Source: Candidatus Avelusimicrobium alvi
GTDB taxonomy: Bacteria; Elusimicrobiota; Elusimicrobia; Elusimicrobiales; Elusimicrobiaceae
Length of the DNA: 9,920 bases
NCBI GenBank assembly: GCA_002329395.1
Contig: DCTQ01000089.1
Coordinates: forward strand, 251 to 10,170
Direction: 5' to 3'
Made by a program: the position numbers and the translations under genes. Below are positions 8,094-9,920 of the stretch, one piece after another (positions within the stretch are counted from its first letter, which is position 1; each line of letters begins with the position of its first letter). A model generated the notes under the pieces. That model was not told where the DNA came from, ran no database searches, and saw nothing but the letters and a program-made list of their open reading frames with translations.

Positions 8094-8100
8094 ACGATTT

Positions 8101-9501
8101 ATGGCAAAAGCCGTATCCATACACGATAAAAACCCGTTTAAGGCCAAGGCGCTCTCGCAGCTGCTGATTAAATTTTCCGCACCCGCCGTGGCCGGGATGT
8201 TCGTCAACGCGTTATACAACATCATTTCCCGCATTTACGTGGGGCAGGACGTGGGCGCGGACGGACTGGCGGGCATTACCATTTTGTTTCCGCTGGGGCT
8301 TTTATATATGGGTTTCAGCGCGCTTATCGGCGTAGGCTCCAACGCGCTGTTTTCCATCCGCCTGGGTGAAAAAAGGGAGGATGAAGCCCAGCTGATTTTA
8401 GGCAACGCCTTTGTGCTCCTGACGCTGGCCTCGGGCGTTATTACGCTGTTTACTTATCTGTTTTTGGACCCCATCCTGGGCTTTTTGGGCGCGGACGCCG
8501 ACGTGCTGCCCTATGCGCGCGGCTATGCGCTGGTGGTACTGCCCGGCTACTTTTTATTTGGCATCAGCTTAGGCCTTAACAACTTTATCCGCTCCTCCGG
8601 CCACCCCAAAACGGCAATGGCCACCCAGTTTATCGGGGCGATTATCAATATGGCGGTGGGGCCGCTGTTTATTTTCGTGTTTCACTGGGGCATTCAGGGC
8701 GCGGCGGCGGCCACCGTCAGCGGGCAGGCCGTTTCGTTTATTTGGGTGATACTCTTTTTTACCGGACAGCGGAGCTTTTACCGCCTGAGATGGAAATTTT
8801 TTAAACTCAAAAAATATATCGCGCTGGACAGCATGGCTATCGGCTTCTCGCAGTTTGCGTTTCAGATAGCCTCCAGCACGCTGAACATTATTTTGAACCA
8901 TTCGCTGTTAAAATACGGCGGTAACCTGGCTATTTCGGCGGTGGGAATTGCGGTAAGCGTCAATACGCTGGTGATGATGCCGCTTATCGGGCTTTCGCAG
9001 GGCGCACAGCCGCTTATCGGCTACAACCACGGCGCGCGCAAATACAAAACCGCCATCCAAACGCTTAAAATGGCTATGCGCTGGGGTGTGGTGATTACCT
9101 GCGTGGGATTTGTGGGGATTGAAATTTTCGCGCGGCCCATCGCCGCCGTGTTTAATTCCGAGAATACGGCCCTGGTGGACCTCTCGGCGCGCGTCATCCG
9201 CATTTTCAACCTGCTCCTGCCGATTGTGCCCTTACAGGTGCTGACCACCAGCTTCTTCCAGGCCATCAATAAACCCATGCAGGCCGCTTTTTTAAGCTTG
9301 TCCCGCCAGGTACTGCTCGTGATTCCGCTGGTGCTGATTCTGCCGCTTTTCTGGGGGCTTACGGGCGTATTCCTCGCCCCGGTGTTTGCGGACGCCATTT
9401 CCACCGTCATCGCTTTTAAAATGATTAAAAGTTTTTTTGACAAGCACAAACAAAACTTCTTTTTCAGCAAAAAGCACTGCCCGGTAACACCCGCCGCTTA
9501 A
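8101..9501 (+). CDS. MATE family multidrug efflux transporter, MepA-like
   Basis: This inner-membrane protein of 466 aa is predicted to export drugs or metabolites, most often cationic compounds, using an Na+ or H+ gradient. Length and hydrophobicity fit the usual 12 helices in two MatE halves, split near a basic loop at about 222-240 (RSFYRLRWKFFKLKK). Recognisable MepA-type signatures are NALYNIISRIYVGQ (36-49) with GLAGI following, GLNNFIRSSGHPKTAM (158-173) with a downstream GIQGAAAAT, and GLSQGAQPLIGYNHGA (297-312). In my recollection of MepA-like proteins, helix 5 carries N-x3-D-P; here it reads NMAVGP (183-188), with Gly187 in place of the acid. The C-terminus ends in a short polar, basic tail. 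It is transcribed divergently from the macroglobulin operon and alone on its strand. Substrate is unknown. The family is certain and the MepA subgroup is likely. Confidence 0.92.
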   Translation: MAKAVSIHDKNPFKAKALSQLLIKFSAPAVAGMFVNALYNIISRIYVGQDVGADGLAGITILFPLGLLYMGFSALIGVGSNALFSIRLGEKREDEAQLILGNAFVLLTLASGVITLFTYLFLDPILGFLGADADVLPYARGYALVVLPGYFLFGISLGLNNFIRSSGHPKTAMATQFIGAIINMAVGPLFIFVFHWGIQGAAAATVSGQAVSFIWVILFFTGQRSFYRLRWKFFKLKKYIALDSMAIGFSQFAFQIASSTLNIILNHSLLKYGGNLAISAVGIAVSVNTLVMMPLIGLSQGAQPLIGYNHGARKYKTAIQTLKMAMRWGVVITCVGFVGIEIFARPIAAVFNSENTALVDLSARVIRIFNLLLPIVPLQVLTTSFFQAINKPMQAAFLSLSRQVLLVIPLVLILPLFWGLTGVFLAPVFADAISTVIAFKMIKSFFDKHKQNFFFSKKHCPVTPAA

Positions 9502-9504
9502 CCC

Positions 9505-9536
9505 AATAAAAACCGCCCCCAAACAACAGGGGGCGG
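9505..9536 (-). terminator. strong Rho-independent terminator of the right-edge gene
   Basis: CCGCCCCC (9513-9520) and GGGGGCGG (9529-9536) form a perfect 8-bp GC stem around an 8-nt loop. On the minus strand the stem is followed by TTTTTATT (9512 to 9505), so it terminates the leftward gene ending at 9564. On the plus strand the stem is followed by GGAAAAC with no T-tract, so it would be a poor terminator for the MATE gene. The element begins 4 nt after the MATE stop codon. Confidence 0.85.
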
Positions 9537-9563
9537 GGAAAACAAAAAACAACTAAATGGCAA

Positions 9564-9920
9564 TTAGCCATTGTACTCCACTACCAGGCCTGTTGTAGGG
9601 GTCGTGTAATCACCGTCAATACCGGCATAATCCGCACAAAGCAAGGCATCATCGTCAGTTGTGTCGATACAAACCGGCGCTTGCGTAGAATTATACTGTT
9701 TTTGTAACGAGTACTGATACTGCCCCGTGCCCACACGTGTTGCAATTACACCGTTGGTATTCGCCGCCGCCGTACTGCCGTTACTACCCACTAATTGAAT
9801 TAAGAATCCGTTTACACCAGTTCCACAATCAGTAGGTGCAGTATTCCCCGTCGGCTGGGTCCCTTTCGTGCAATAATATGCAGAAGTAGTAGCATTAACG
9901 GGAGCAATATCCAAGCTGGT
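9564..9920 (-). CDS. C-terminal part of an unidentified secreted, possibly pilin-like protein (5' end outside window)
   Basis: The frame is open to the right edge, so only the last 118 residues are seen. The TTG at 9914 is probably an internal leucine codon rather than a start. The fragment is rich in Thr, Asn, Gly, Ala and Tyr and has almost no Lys or Arg. It has two cysteine pairs (CX14C in the first third, CX10C near the end) and an acidic stretch, DTTDDD, before the last cysteine. It ends with a hydrophobic strand, GLVVEYNG. This looks like an extracytoplasmic beta-rich domain stabilised by disulfides, such as the globular part of a type IV pilin or pseudopilin. The diagnostic N-terminal helix is not in the window, so this is inference. 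GC is lower than in the neighbouring genes (about 48% in a line I counted, against about 65% in a macroglobulin line). A strong terminator follows the stop codon, which supports a real gene. Confidence 0.6.
   Translation of the reverse strand, partial: TSLDIAPVNATTSAYYCTKGTQPTGNTAPTDCGTGVNGFLIQLVGSNGSTAAANTNGVIATRVGTGQYQYSLQKQYNSTQAPVCIDTTDDDALLCADYAGIDGDYTTPTTGLVVEYNG

Noticed and set aside
8083..8100. Upstream TTG start for the MATE protein
   Set aside because: The TTG lies in the T-tract of the hairpin without a ribosome binding site, while ATG 8101 has AAGGA at proper spacing.
7900..8124. In-frame N-terminal extension of the macroglobulin by 75 residues
   Set aside because: It overlaps the start of the MATE gene, crosses the predicted promoter and Shine-Dalgarno, and would bury the signal peptide inside the protein.
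1..9920. CRISPR array, tRNA/rRNA genes, insertion sequence or prophage
   Set aside because: I saw no regularly spaced direct repeats, no tRNA- or rRNA-like sequence, and no transposase, integrase or phage protein in any frame.

Overview
The window most likely comes from a Gram-negative (two-membrane) bacterium of moderately high GC, roughly 55-60% by eye. It carries a periplasmic alpha-2-macroglobulin paired with penicillin-binding protein 1C, a combination tied to an outer membrane and a thin peptidoglycan layer. The phylum cannot be fixed from the sequence. The cysteine-containing, Thr/Asn-rich, possibly pilin-like protein at the right edge and the general gene style would fit Elusimicrobiota, but that is a tentative inference.

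Layout, left to right. Bases 1-138 hold no convincing gene, only a weak inverted repeat. Bases 139-7899 are one leftward operon: a giant alpha-2-macroglobulin gene (2251-7899, 1882 aa) read first, then pbpC (139-2247, 702 aa) beginning 3 nt after its stop codon. A 201-bp divergent spacer (7900-8100) contains the leftward operon promoter, a possible rightward promoter, and a strong terminator-shaped hairpin directly before the ribosome binding site of the next gene. Bases 8101-9501 encode a MepA-like MATE efflux transporter on the + strand. It converges on a leftward gene (9564-9920) that is cut by the window edge. A strong hairpin plus T-tract lies between these two convergent genes and serves the leftward one.

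How the genes work together. The macroglobulin keeps the reactive CLEQ thioester motif and a loop that looks like a protease bait region. The family model is that an attacking protease cuts the bait and is then trapped covalently in the periplasm. PbpC is a bifunctional glycosyltransferase/transpeptidase that can rebuild peptidoglycan, and both its active sites look intact. The 3-nt junction and the lack of a separate Shine-Dalgarno for pbpC argue for coupled production of a 'trap and repair' pair. The MATE pump is divergently transcribed and its link to the pair is only positional.

I found no wholly new system. The points that most deserve a second look are the variant architecture of the macroglobulin (three N-terminal Ig-like Big_5-type units, a cleavable rather than lipoprotein signal, an even set of cysteines besides the thioester) and the terminator-like hairpin in the MATE leader.
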